Assembly (NCBI RefSeq): GCF_036320965.1
Contig: NC_092238.1
Span: 57,546,459-57,610,458, forward strand
Direction of reading: 5' to 3'
Length of the DNA stretch: 64,000 nt
Source: Panulirus ornatus
Taxonomy: Eukaryota > Arthropoda > Malacostraca > Decapoda > Palinuridae
In this document: one piece after another, positions 43,312 to 60,432 of the stretch
Numbering within the stretch: the stretch's first letter is position 1
Layout of the letters: each line of letters starts with the position of its first letter
Notes under the pieces: model-generated
Databases searched by the model: none
Told to the model about the DNA's origin: nothing
The model's input: the letters and a program-made list of their open reading frames with translations, nothing else
Made by a program: the position numbers and the translations under genes

Positions 43312-46180
43312 ATACTTTGTCGCTGTCTCCCGCGTTTGCGAGGTAGCGCAAGGAAACAGACGAAAGAAATGGCCCAACCCCCCCCCCCCCATACACATGT
43401 ACATACACACGTCCACACATGCAAATATACATACCTACACAGCTTTCCATGGTTTACCCCGGACGCTTCACATGCCTTGATTCAATCCACTGACAGCACG
43501 TCAACCCCTGTATACCACATCGCTCCAATTCACTCTATTTCTTGCCCTCCTTTCACCCTCCTGCATGTTCAGGCCCCGATCACACAAAATCCTTTTCACT
43601 CCATCTTTCCACCTCCAATTTGGTCTCCCTCTTCTCCTCGTTCCCTCCACCTCCGACACATATATCCTCTTGGTCAATCTTTCCTCACTCATTCTCTCCA
43701 TGTGCCCAAACCATTTCAAAACACCCTCTTCTGCTCTCTCAACCACGCTCTTTTTATTTCCACACATCTCTCTTACCCTTACGTTACTTACTCGATCAAA
43801 CCACCTCACACCACACATTGTCCTCAAACATCTCATTTCCAGCACATCCATCCTCCTGCGCACAACTCTATCCATAGCCCACGCCTCGCAACCATACAAC
43901 ATTGTTGGAACCACTATTCCTTCAAACATACCCATTTTTGCTTTCCGGGATAATGTTCTCGACTTCCACACATTTTTCAAGGCTCCCAAAATTTTCGCCC
44001 CCTCCCCCACCCTATGATCCACTTCCGCTTCCATGGTTCCATCCGCTGACAGATCCACTCCCAGATATCTAAAACACTTCACTTCCTCCAGTTTTTCTCC
44101 ATTCAAACTCACCTCCCAATTGACTTGACCCTCAACCCTACTGTACCTAATAACCTTGCTCTTATTCACATTTACTCTTAACTTTCTTCTTCCACACACT
44201 TTACCAAACTCAGTCACCAGCTTCTGCAGTTTCTCACATGAATCCGCCACCAGCGCTGTATCATCAGCGAACAACAACTGACTCACTTCCCAAGCTCTCT
44301 CATCCCCAACAGACTTCATACTTGCCCCTCTTTCCAAAACTCTTGCATTTACCTCCCTAACAACCCCATCCATAAACAAATTAAACAACCATGGAGACAT
44401 CACACACCCCTGCCGCAAACCTACATTCACTGAGAACCAATCACTTTCCTCTCTTCCTACACGTACACATGCCTTACATCCTCGATAAAAACTTTTCACT
44501 GCTTCTAACAACTTGCCTCCCACACCATATATTCTTAATACCTTCCACAGAGCATCTCTATCAACTCTATCATATGCCTTCTCCAGATCCATAAATGCTA
44601 CATACAAATCCATTTGCTTTTCTAAGTATTTCTCACATACATTCTTCAAAGCAAACACCTGATCCACACATCCTCTACCACTTCTGAAACCACACTGCTC
44701 TTCCCCAATCTGATGCTCTGTACATGCCTTCACCCTCTCAATCAATACCCTCCCATATAATTTACCAGGAATACTCAACAAACTTATACCTCTGTAATTT
44801 GAGCACTCACTCTTATCCCCTTTGCCTTTGTACAATGGCACTATGCACGCATTCCGCCAATCCTCAGGCACCTCACCATGAGTCATACATACATTAAATA
44901 ACCTTACCAACCAGTCAACAATACAGTCACCCCCTTTTTTAATAAATTCCACTGCAATACCATCCAAACCTGCTGCCTTGCCGGCTTTCATCTTCCGCAA
45001 AGCTTTTACTACCTCTTTTCTGTTTACCAAATCATTTTCCCTAACCCTCTCACTTTGCACACCACCTCGACCCAAACACCCTATATCTGCCACTCTGTCA
45101 TCAGACACATTCAACAAACCTTCAAAATACTCATTCCATCTCCTTCTTCCATCACCACTACTTGTTATCACCTCCCCATTTACGCCCTTCACTGAAGTTC
45201 CCATTTGCTCCCTTGTCTTACGCACCCTATTTACCTCCTTCCAGAACATCTTTTTATTCTCCCTAAAATTTACTGATAGTCTCTCACCCCAACTCTCATT
45301 TGCCCTTTTTTTCACCTCTTGCACCTTTCTCTTGACCTCCTGTCTCTTTCTTTTATACATCTCCCACTCAATTGCATTTTTTCCCTGCAAAAATCGTCCT
45401 AATGCCTCTCTCTTCTCTTTCACTAATACTCTTACTTCTTCATCCCACCACTCACTACCCTTTCTAAACAGCGCACCTCCCACTCTTCTCATGCCACAAG
45501 CATCTTTTGCGCAATCCATCACTGATTCCCTAAATACATCCCATTCCTCCCCCACTCCCCTTACTTCCATTTTTCTCACTTTTTCCCATTCTGTACACAG
45601 TCTCTCCAGATACTTCTTCACACAGGTCTCCTTCCCAAGCTCACTTACTCTCACCACCTTCTTCACCCCAACATTCACTCTTCTTTTCTGAAAAACCATA
45701 CTAATCTTCACCTTAGCCTCCACAAGATAATGATCAGACATCCCTCCAGTTGCACCTCTCAGCACATTGACATCCAAAAGTCTCTCTTTCGCACGCCTGT
45801 CAATTAACACGTAATCCAATAACGCTCTCTGGCCATCTCTCCTACTTACATAAGTATACTTATGTATATCTCGCTTTTTAAACCAGGTATTCCCAATCAT
45901 CAGTCCTTTTTCAGCATATAAATCTACAAGCTCTTCACCATTTCCATTTACAACACTGAACACCCCATGCATACCAATTATTCCCTCAACTGCCACATTA
46001 CTCACCTTTGCATTCAAATCACCCATCACTATAACCCGGTCTCGTGCATCAAAACCGCTAACACACTCATTTAGCAGCTCCCAAAACACTTGCCTCTCAT
46101 GATCTTTCTTCTCATGCCCAGGTGCATATGCACCAATAATCACCCACTTTCTACGACACGCGAGGAATACGTGGGAAGTA
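43286..46180 (-). mobile_element. L17: LINE with internal deletion of the endonuclease N-terminus
   Basis: Minus-strand copy with tail (T-run 43296-43312), short 3' UTR and coding sequence open up to [10 protein letters not shown]. At about 46147 the endonuclease joins directly to a piece of the 5' head (TTTCTACGACACGCGAGG...GGGAAGTA, 46148-46180). The rest of the head and the first about 117 codons are deleted. This differs from simple 5' truncation because part of the 5' end survives. Confidence 0.9.
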
Positions 46181-46191
46181 TATCTATACAT
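43501..46191 (-). CDS. LINE ORF, 896 codons: partial endonuclease, full RT
   Basis: Longest uninterrupted LINE reading frame joined to a complete RT and C-terminus. Residues before [10 protein letters not shown] come from head and AT sequence and are not ancestral. The endonuclease retains Y (GAYAPG), GDLN, LDYVLID and SDHYLVEA, but lacks the N and E (LSETKL) metal-binding motifs and so should be inactive. RT motifs [27 protein letters not shown] and YLGVDL, and the GHMERM C-terminus, are intact and in one frame. Confidence 0.86.
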   Translation of the reverse strand: MYRYTSHVFLACRRKWVIIGAYAPGHEKKDHERQVFWELLNECVSGFDARDRVIVMGDLNAKVSNVAVEGIIGMHGVFSVVNGNGEELVDLYAEKGLMIGNTWFKKRDIHKYTYVSRRDGQRALLDYVLIDRRAKERLLDVNVLRGATGGMSDHYLVEAKVKISMVFQKRRVNVGVKKVVRVSELGKETCVKKYLERLCTEWEKVRKMEVRGVGEEWDVFRESVMDCAKDACGMRRVGGALFRKGSEWWDEEVRVLVKEKREALGRFLQGKNAIEWEMYKRKRQEVKRKVQEVKKRANESWGERLSVNFRENKKMFWKEVNRVRKTREQMGTSVKGVNGEVITSSGDGRRRWNEYFEGLLNVSDDRVADIGCLGRGGVQSERVRENDLVNRKEVVKALRKMKAGKAAGLDGIAVEFIKKGGDCIVDWLVRLFNVCMTHGEVPEDWRNACIVPLYKGKGDKSECSNYRGISLLSIPGKLYGRVLIERVKACTEHQIGEEQCGFRSGRGCVDQVFALKNVCEKYLEKQMDLYVAFMDLEKAYDRVDRDALWKVLRIYGVGGKLLEAVKSFYRGCKACVRVGREESDWFSVNVGLRQGCVMSPWLFNLFMDGVVREVNARVLERGASMKSVGDERAWEVSQLLFADDTALVADSCEKLQKLVTEFGKVCGRRKLRVNVNKSKVIRYSRVEGQVNWEVSLNGEKLEEVKCFRYLGVDLSADGTMEAEVDHRVGEGAKILGALKNVWKSRTLSRKAKMGMFEGIVVPTMLYGCEAWAMDRVVRRRMDVLEMRCLRTMCGVRWFDRVSNVRVREMCGNKKSVVERAEEGVLKWFGHMERMSEERLTKRIYVSEVEGTRRRGRPNWRWKDGVKRILCDRGLNMQEGERRARNRVNWSDVVYRG

Positions 46192-46205
46192 ATATATATA
46201 TGTAT

Positions 46206-46298
<93 letters not shown>

Positions 46299-46328
46299 TT
46301 TTTTGGGAAATGGCGAATAGTATGAAAA

Positions 46329-46359
<31 letters not shown>

Positions 46360-46384
46360 TGTATAAATATATATATATATATAA
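46181..46384. repeat. Composite (AT)n / poly(T) / S-tail scrap / poly(A) / (AT)n
   Basis: A TATCTATACATATATATATATGTATAGATA palindrome surrounds 46195. AT to 46280 and T-run 46281-46304 follow. Then GGGAAATGGCGAATAGTATG (46305-46324), the last 20 bp of an S-element, is followed by its poly(A) and another AT run. A remnant of an S insertion almost entirely replaced by simple repeat. Confidence 0.85.
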
Positions 46385-48287
46385 ATGGGAACTTCAGTGA
46401 AGGGCGCAAATGGGGAGGTGATAACAAGTAGTGGTGATGTGAGAAGGAGATGGAGTGAGTATTTTGAAGGTTTGTTGAATGTGTTTTATGATAGAGTGGC
46501 AGATATAGGGTGTTTTGGTCGAGGAGGTGTGCAAAGTGAGAGGGTTAGGGAAAATGATTTGGTAAACAGAGAAGAGGTAGTGAAAGCTTTGCGGAAGATG
46601 AAAGCCGGCAAGGCAGCAGGTTTGGATGGTATTGCAGTGGAATTTATTAAAAAAGGGGGTGACTGTATTATTGACTGGTTGGTAAGGTTATTTAATGTAT
46701 GTATGACTCATGGTGAGGTGCCTGAGGATTGGCGGAATGCGTGCATAGTGCCATTGTACAAAGGCAAAGGGGATAAGAGTGAGTGCTCAAATTACAGAGG
46801 TATAAGTTTGTTGAGTATTCCTGGTATATTATATGGGAGAGTATTGATTGAGAGGGTGAAGGCATATACAGAGCATCAGATTGGGGAAGAGCAGTGTGGT
46901 TTCAGAAGTGGTAGAGGATGTGAGGATCAGGTGTTTGCTTTGAAGAATGTATGTGAGAAATACTTAGAAAAGCAAATGGATTTGTATGTAGCATTATGGA
47001 TCTGGAGAAGGTATATGATAGAGTTGATAGAGATGCTCTGTGGAAGGTATTAAGAATATATGATGTGGGAGGAAAGTTGTTAGAAGCAGTGAAAAGTTTT
47101 TATCGAGGATGTAAGGCATGTGTACGTGTAGGAAGATAGGAAAGTGATTGGTTCTCAGTGAATGTAGGTTTGCGGCAGGGGTGTGTGATGTCTCCATGGT
47201 TGTTTAATTTGTTTATGGATGGTGATGTTAGGGAGGTAAATGCAAGAGTTTTGGAAAAAGGGGCAAGTATGAAGTCTGTTGGGGATGAGAGAGCTTGGGA
47301 AGTGAGTCAGTTGTTGTTCGCTGATGATACAGCGCTGGTGGCTGATTCATGTGAGAAACTGCAGAAGCTGGTGACTGAGTTTGGTAAAGCGTGTGGATGA
47401 AGAAAGTTAAGAGTAAATGTGAATAAGAGCAAGGTTATTAGGTACAGTAGGGTTGAGGGTCAAGTCAATTGAGAGGTGAGTTTGAATGGAGAAAAACTGG
47501 AGGAAGTAAAGTGTTTTAGATATCTGGGAGTGGATCTGGCAGCGGATGGAACCATGGAAGCGGAAGTGGATCATAGGGTGGGGGAGGGGGCGAAAATTCT
47601 GGGGGCCTTGAGGAATGTGTGGAAGTCGAGAACATTATCTCGGAAAGCAAAAATGGGTATGTTTGAAGGAATAGTGGTTCCAACAATGTTGTATGGTTGC
47701 GAGGCGTGGGCTATGGATAGAGTTGTGCGCAGGAGGATGGATGTGCTGGAAATGAGATGTTTGAGGACAATATGTGGTGTGAGGTGGTTTGATCGAGTAA
47801 GTAACGTAAGGGTAAGAGAGATGTGTGGAAATAAAAAGAGCGTGGTTGAGAGAGCAAAAGAGGGTGTTTTGAAGTGGTTTGGGCACATGGAGAGAATGAG
47901 TGAGGAAAGATTGACCAAGAGGATATATGTGTCGGAGGTGGAGGGAACGAGGAGAAGAGGGAGACCAAATTGGAGGTGAAAAGATGGAGTGAAAAAGATT
48001 TTGTGTGATCGGGGCCTGAACATGCAGGAGGGTGAAAGGAGGGCAAGGAATAGAGTGAATTGGAGCGATGTGGTATACCGGGGTTGACGTGCTGTCAGTG
48101 GATTGAATAAAGGCATGTGAAGCGTCTGGGGTAAACCATGGAAAGCTGTGTAGGTATGTATATTTGCATGTGTGGACGTATGTATATACATGTTTATGGG
48201 GGGGGGTTGGGCCATTTGTTTCGTCTGTTTCCTTGCGCTACCTCGCAAACGCGGGAGACAGCGACAAAGTATAATAAATAAATATAA

Positions 48288-48292
<5 letters not shown>
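46385..48292 (+). mobile_element. L18: 5'-truncated LINE with several breaks
   Basis: Starts at ATGGGAACTTCAGTGAAGGG just before the RT. Open to 47053 (222 codons), then a 1-bp loss in GCATTTATGG near 46993, a TAG near 47147, TGA near 47398 and 47470, and TGA near 47978. FADDTALV is preserved in 47158-47400. Short 3' UTR and terminal stem-loop present. The tail is ATAATAAATAAATATAAATA, not pure poly(A). Confidence 0.9.

Positions 48293-48360
<68 letters not shown>
48293..48360. repeat. (AT)n microsatellite, 68 bp
   Basis: TA array between tail-to-tail L18 and S9. Confidence 0.97.
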
Positions 48361-48363
<3 letters not shown>

Positions 48364-48480
48364 TCTTTCTTTCTTTTAAACTATTCGCCATTTCCCGCGT
48401 TAGCGAGGTAGCGCTAAGAACAGAGGACTGGGCCTTTTTTGGAATATCCTCAACTGGCCCCCCTCTGTTCCTTCTTTTGG

Positions 48481-48514
<34 letters not shown>

Positions 48515-48619
48515 GAGAGGGGAGGATTTCCAGCCCCCCGCTCCCTCCCCTTTTAGTCGCCTTCTACGACACGCAGGGAATACGTGGGAAGTATTCTTAA
48601 TCCCCTATCCCCAGGGATA
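48361..48619 (-). mobile_element. S9: complete S-element
   Basis: Minus-strand copy of the S1/S7 sub-lineage (ATTCTTAATCCCC). It has a 33-bp A-run (48481-48513) in the middle, where the LINE-like head meets the S-specific part. Confidence 0.88.
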
Positions 48620-52027
<3,408 letters not shown>

Positions 52028-52031
<4 letters not shown>

Positions 52032-52395
52032 AAATATATTTTCTAGGTTAAGGTACTCCTACAACCTTACTGGTAAAGGAAAGGTTGCAGATTTCCTCAA
52101 AAATTATGCCTTTGAAAAGGCTTGGTTAAAGTCTACTGGAAATTGTGGTTATAACATTCCTGAGAGAAAAATAACTGTAGCTATAAACTACCTGGAGGTA
52201 TTGTAAGTATGACCCAACTGGAGAAGGTGTAATGATAACCCACGTAGATCTGTACGTATCTTTATCCCCAGCTACAGAATGTGCCGTTCTAAAATGTTCT
52301 AAAATGTGACCTATTGGAGGAAGACGCTGGAGTAGGTGGGCAGTGGAAAATTCATGATTTCTCAATATTTGAGTTGAATCCATGTTGTATAATGT
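52028..52395. mobile_element. M3: inverted right-half copy of the M1 element
   Basis: AAGAAAATATATTTTCTAGG...CTACCTGGAGGTATTGTA...GATTTCTCAATATTTGAGTTG is the reverse complement of M1 from about 36035 down to 35665, with scattered substitutions. The right TIR itself is absent, replaced by the (AT)n/(GT)n array. Confidence 0.8.
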
Positions 52396-53639
52396 GTAGA
52401 ATGAAGCAAAAGCAAAAGGATGAATAAATTCTAAGCCATCATAAGCGCAATATATGTAAATCATAAGTCATTATCAAAACATTTGAATATCAGGGAAGAA
52501 AAATAAGTTAAACAATACTGATATGATTCCTGGAAATGCAGAAAATCTCAGAACTCGTTCTGAAAACAAATACTAGAAAATAGGAGAAGCATGATAAGAT
52601 CAGGAGCGCAAATCATGATGATAGATATGTAATGTACATAATGACATCCATTACTAAAATGTTAAAAATAGTCACAGAAAAATGTGAATAGTAATACCAG
52701 AGAAACTTGATTTATGTAATCAGGTTACTAAATCACACCACAGTAAGACATGGATGTTTTTCAGTTCGAATTTATGACAAAAAACAATTATTGTTTGATG
52801 AACTTGTGCTAAAAGACAAAAAGTTTTTCTCTTTCTTTCCACAAACCTTTCACAACACTGACACGCGAACTATGGTGGACTTCATACGCAAGACAGCCTA
52901 TCAACGAATATGTTCGGCGTTTCAAGGATACACGGTGTTCTACACAACACTGATCGTCTGAAGATATTAACTTATCCCTCTAAGTCTGGTCAGGTAGCTC
53001 AAACGCGCTTTTATTGTACGACTGAAACATTTTCAAGTCAAAATGAGATCACACTGCTTACATATATCCAATTGCTGTGTTGGGAACTGTTTCATAAAGA
53101 TAAATGTACTGCTTCCAGGCTCGAACCTCATGATGCATTTGTGGCCTGGCGTTATCTGTTGAGGAGAACTCGAAAAAGTCGAACCCCACAAAATGATACA
53201 AGATATGAAGCATGTTTAATTTATGATATGAAACACTACGGAGATGAATGGTTATGAAACCTATAATCGAGTATGTGAGATTAAATATAGTCTTAAAGAC
53301 TAAGCAGGTGAATTACACTTTATGCCTTACTGTTTAAAGACGAAAAAAAAAAAAAATGAGCCCTTCAAGTATACCAGGACTAGTGGCTATATATTGAGGA
53401 ACTTTGTTTCCTTACTTGAAATCATTCTTTTCGTTCTTTAGGTAATCAAGATGGACAAAATATTTTCGAAGTCAACTATTCTCTTTCGGTTACTGGTATA
53501 TTATGTCATACCAAAGACAAAGTAAAACGTCGAATTTTGGTTTCAGAGGACATATATGAGCATGACTGAACCTGGGGTGTGAATTACATGCAAATAAAAA
53601 CCGTAGGAAAATATGGACGTGGAAAGAGAGAAGGGTTCC
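52396..53639. other. Low-copy AT-rich non-coding stretch
   Basis: No match to the repeat families in this window. Open frames 52707-52961 and 52910-53257 (115 codons) have no domain I recognise, and neither is flanked by clear splice signals. A 14-bp A-run lies near 53342. Probably intron or intergenic DNA next to the Ig exon. Confidence 0.55.
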
Positions 53640-54062
53640 ATGTATTTATCACGTGACCTAACATAAGGGTCTGTAGGTACTGACGTACATGGGCTTGGCA
53701 GGTCTGACCTACGTGAACGATTGTGTAAGGGCTGGCAGTCCTGAAGGATTGTTGATCTGACTCACTTGAAAGTGACCTAACAGAGGGCAGGCAACTCCTG
53801 AAACTACATAGAGGTGTCATAGGCTATAATACATACGGACGAGTAGACCTGACCTATATAAGGGCTGGTAGACCAAACCTACCACAAAAGCTGGTGGACA
53901 TAAACTACAGAAGGGCTTGTAGATTGAGCAAGAGAAGGGCTGGTAGACCTAACTTATATAAAGACTGGCAGATATGACCTAGTTAAAGCTGGTAGAAATT
54001 ATTTATCTAAAAGCTTTACAGACCTCACCTTTATAAGGGCTGGTAGACCTAGTTTACGTGAA
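53640..54062. repeat. Degenerate minisatellite, unit about 28-35 bp
   Basis: Recurring GACCTA..TAT(A)AAGGGCTGGTAGA units, e.g. near 53850, 53930, 53955, 54020 and 54040, with variable spacing and substitutions. Open frames here (e.g. minus 53584-53820) are by-products. It lies just downstream of the Ig exon on the minus strand, so probably intronic. Confidence 0.7.
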
Positions 54063-54092
54063 AAGAGTGTACATAGGGTGCCTGGAACGTAC

Positions 54093-54247
54093 CTGTGGGA
54101 TCTCAACACTCTCGCCGCTGTTGTTGAAGGTCCAGCGGAAGGCCATCGGGGTCGGGTAGGCGTCCAAGTCACAGGGAATGTTTACCTGCTCGTATCTTGC
54201 GGCGCCGTGGTAAACCATATGGTTACTACGGCACACGGGCGCGTCTG
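54093..54247 (-). CDS. Internal exon encoding part of an Ig-like domain (Sidestep-like)
   Basis: 155-nt minus-strand exon. The acceptor is TGTCTCCCCCAG ending at 54248, and the donor is CCACAG|GTACGT with GT at 54092-54091. The phase is 1 at the start and 0 at the end. It encodes about 51 residues with ARYEQVNIPCDLDAYPTP followed by FRWTFNNSGESVEIPQ: an Ig-fold B-strand Cys (IPC), the C-strand Trp (FRW) and FNNSGE. Cys near the start (PVCRSN) may belong to the preceding linker. This pattern resembles Sidestep and related arthropod neuronal Ig receptors, which sit in the plasma membrane and guide axons. GC content is high compared with its neighbours, as expected of a coding exon in AT-rich DNA. 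No other exon was found in the window, so it is one piece of a gene with long introns. The family assignment is from motif memory. Confidence 0.65.
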
Positions 54248-54261
54248 CTGGGGGAGACACA

Positions 54262-54480
54262 GTCAGCAGTGGGGAGGAGCTGTTGGTTTAGGGAAAGAAG
54301 CTGATAGTTTTGAAGAGGGAAGCTGATGGTTAGGGAGAGTTGAGCTTATGGGCCGGGGTTTGAGCTAGCGGGCTTGGGGAGGAGTTGATGAGCCGGCAGG
54401 AGTTGAAAGGCCGGGGAGGAGGAGGAAGGCTGAGGGCAGCCCTGGTTAGCCCATAAGATAAGGTGATGGGTCCCAAGAAA
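54262..54480. repeat. Purine-rich degenerate repeat
   Basis: Repeated GGGGAGGAG(C/T)TG and GAAGCTGATGGTTAGGGA-like units with irregular spacing, immediately upstream of the exon acceptor on the minus strand (where it reads pyrimidine-rich). Non-coding. Confidence 0.5.
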
Positions 54481-55788
54481 GAGAGCGGATGAGCGAAGCG
54501 AAAGAGAGATGACGAGCTAAAGGAAAGAGAACTGCCTTCATGAAACAGTAAAAAAGAGTAAAAGGAGAGAACAGTTAGTGATAAAGAAGAATAAAATATC
54601 AGTATTGGTAAGTTAGCATGTCAGGAGATCAGAACAAGAGGAGCAGAACATCATATGGAGCATGTTTTTCATTCTGTCATAATGAGTATATTGATAGTAG
54701 CAGGGGCTGTGAAGATCGGGAGAATGTGGAATTCATAAAGCAATAGTAGATGAAAATAGCTAGAAATCTACAGAACTTATCAAAACTTCACCTGATCTTC
54801 CTTTGCAGCCGATATTCACCTTAATTCTCAAGTTTTGGTAGAGATTATTCCACGTGATGGCGTCTGTGTTAAAAATCTCCTATTGGCAGAACTACCAATA
54901 ACCGTAATAACGGGAATCAAAACAGACGTCATTACGCTGGTACATTTGAACAAAAACAGCACCGAAATCTAAAGGAATATTCATCTGTTAGAGGAAGAAA
55001 GATGAAGTTTTCTCAGGGATTCATGATGAGAAGAATTGTTTCCTCTCCTTCTAGTAACCACACACTCATCCTGATTTTAACAATCCTTGCAACCGTAGAC
55101 TTAGTCATTATCGTAGGAAAAAACAACTAAGGTTCCTCATCATATTCCACTGCTAATCTCTACAAAATAATTCTGCCAGCGAATTACTTATTGCATAAAG
55201 CCCGGCATTCGTACACTAATTTTTCTGTCTTTATAGATAATGGAAACAAGTGAAATGCATACAGGCCAACTGTGGTTCAAGCTGACAGTAAAGAAAGTCT
55301 TACTAATTATTCCTGGCTCTTGCAATAAAGACAACTGCCTATACTGATTAAACAAACTGCTAACATTTATTACTACAATTTAGATTACCTCTTATGGACA
55401 GAATAATCCACTGTCATTCCTCTAACAACTAAAGCATTATCAGAGATTCTAAACACATTCGACTAAGTTATATATCTACGGAAACCTACTTATACGTTTT
55501 CATACGTGCAACATATGTCTAGCATATATGTATGAAGTATATCATTTCGAAATACTGGAATTAGCTGCGCAACACGAAACTACAAGAGTATATCGCTTTC
55601 CTCTCCACTGTGTAAGGCTACCATTTTGTCAATAAAGTTAAGATCCCTGCCCGGTGCACTGCCGTGCAAACTACGTGCATCTACACGCAGTGGCTAATGA
55701 GCCTTCATACATTCTAGGTGTGGCCACACACCCTGGCTAATGAGCCGTAATGCAGTGGGTGTGGCTACAGTGCATAAGAGGAAAGTTT
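54481..55788. other. Low-copy non-coding stretch
   Basis: AT-rich sequence with no family match and no open frame of interest. Near 55690 and 55733 TGGCTAATGAGCC occurs twice. Between them GTGTGGCCACAC (about 55719-55730) is a perfect 12-bp palindrome. Nothing else recognised. Confidence 0.5.
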
Positions 55789-56547
55789 ATTTTTTTATTT
55801 ATCTATTTTGTTTTGACGCTGTCTCCCGCGTTTGCGAGGTAGCGCAAGGAAACAGACGAAAGAAATGGCCCAACCCACCCCCATACACATGTATATACAC
55901 ACACGTGCACACACGCATATATACATACCTATACATCGCAATGTACACATATATATACACACACAGACACATACATATATACCCATGCACAAAATTCACA
56001 CTCTCTGGGTTTATTCATTCCCATCGCCAACTCGCCACACATGGAATACCATCCCCCTCCCCACTCATGTGAGCGGGGTAGCACTAGGAAAAGACAACAA
56101 AGGCCCCATTCGTTCACACTCAGTCTCTAGCTGTCATGCAGTAATACCCGAAACCACAGCTCCCTTTCCATATCCAGGCCCCACACAGCTTTCCATGGTT
56201 TACCCCAGACGCTTCACATGCCCTGATTCAATCCACTGACAACACGTCAATCCCGGTATACCACATCGATCCAATTCACTCTATTCCTTGCCCGCCTTTC
56301 ACCCTCCTGCATGTTCAGGCCCCGATCACTCAAAATCTTTTTCACTTCATCTTTCCACCTCCAATTTTACTCCCACTTCTCCTCGTTCCCTCCACCTCCG
56401 ACACATATATCCTCTTGGTCAATCTTCCCTCACTCACTCTCTCCATGTGACCAAACCATTTCAAAACACCCTCTTCTGCTCTCTCAACCACACTCTTTTT
56501 ATTTCCACACATCTCTCTTACCCTTGCATTACTTACTCGATCAAACC
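55789..56547 (-). mobile_element. L20: LINE 3' end fragment (long 3' UTR type)
   Basis: Minus-strand copy with complete long 3' UTR (both GCGAGGTAGCG modules, the second mutated to GCGGGGTAGCA) and about 290 bp of ORF C-terminus. The usual stop is replaced and a 2-bp loss lies in the RPNWRW region. It is cut by (AT)n at the upper end. Confidence 0.88.
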
Positions 56548-57998
<1,451 letters not shown>

Positions 57999-59056
57999 CA
58001 CTTTGTCGCTGTCTCCCGCGTTTGCGAGGTAGCGCAAGGAAACAGACGAAAGAAATGGCCCAACACCCCCCCCCATACACATGCATATACATACGTCCAC
58101 ACACGCAAATATACATACCTACACAGCTTTCCATGGTTTACCCCAGACGCTTCACATGCCTTGATTCAATCCACTGACAGCACGTCAACCCCGGTATACC
58201 ACATCGCTCCAATTCACTCTATTCCTTGCCCTCCTTTCACCCTCCTGCATGGTCAGGCCCCGATCATACAAAATCTTTTTCACTCCATCTTTCCACCTAC
58301 AATTTGGTCTCCCTCTTCTCCTCGTTCCCTCCACCTCCGACACATATATCCTCTTGGTCAATCTTTCCGCACTCATTCTCTCCATGTGCCCAAACCACTT
58401 CAAAACACCCTCTTCTGCTCTCTCAACCACGCTCTTTTTATTTCCACACATCTCTCTTACCCTTACGTTACTCACTCGATCAAACCACCTCACACCACAC
58501 ATTGTCCTCAAACATCTCATTTCCAGCACATCCATCCTCCTGCGCACAACTCTATCCATAGCCCACGCCTCGCAGCCATACAACATTGTTGGAACCACTA
58601 TTCCTTCAAACATACCCATTTTTGCTTTCCGAGATAATGTTCTCGACTTCCACACATTCTTCAAGACCCCCAGAATTTTCGCCCCCTCCCCCACCCTATG
58701 ATCCACTTCCGCTTCCATGGTTCCATCCGCTGCCAGATCCACTCCTAGATATCTAAAACACTTTACTTCCTCCAGTTTTTCTCCATTCAAACTTACCTCC
58801 CAATTGACTTGACCGTCAACCCTATTGTACCTAATCACCTTGCTCTTATTCACATTTACTCTTAACTTTCTTCTTTCACACACTTTACCAAACTCAGTCA
58901 CCAGCTTCTGCAGTTTCTCACATGAATCAGCCACCAGGGCTGTATCATCAGCGAACAACAACTGACTCACTTCCCAAGCTCTCTCATCCCAAACCGACTT
59001 CATACTTGCCCCTCTTTCCAAAACTCTTGCATTCACATCCCTAACAACCCCATCCA
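57999..59056 (-). mobile_element. L22: LINE C-terminal half plus 3' UTR
   Basis: Minus-strand copy from the terminal stem-loop (57999) through the short 3' UTR to the start codon region of MDGVV in the RT, where it ends at 59056 against the plus-strand L23. Confidence 0.9.
58185..59056 (-). CDS. L22 ORF fragment: RT FADD motif to C-terminus
   Basis: About 290 codons in frame from MDGVVRDVN through [25 protein letters not shown] and GHMERM to VVYRG. Motif A and motif B are lost at the inverted junction. The frame continues to 59135 through antisense L23 sequence, which is not LINE coding sense. Confidence 0.78.

Positions 59057-60432
<1,376 letters not shown>

Noticed and set aside
52910..53257. 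115-codon frame as a host gene
   Set aside because: No recognised domain, no splice signals, AT-rich composition like its surroundings.
57999..58060. tRNA gene or tRNA-derived SINE head at the GCGAGGTAGCG module
   Set aside because: TAGCGCAAGG resembles box A, but no box B (GGTTCGANTCC-like) or cloverleaf is visible. Kept only as a hypothesis.
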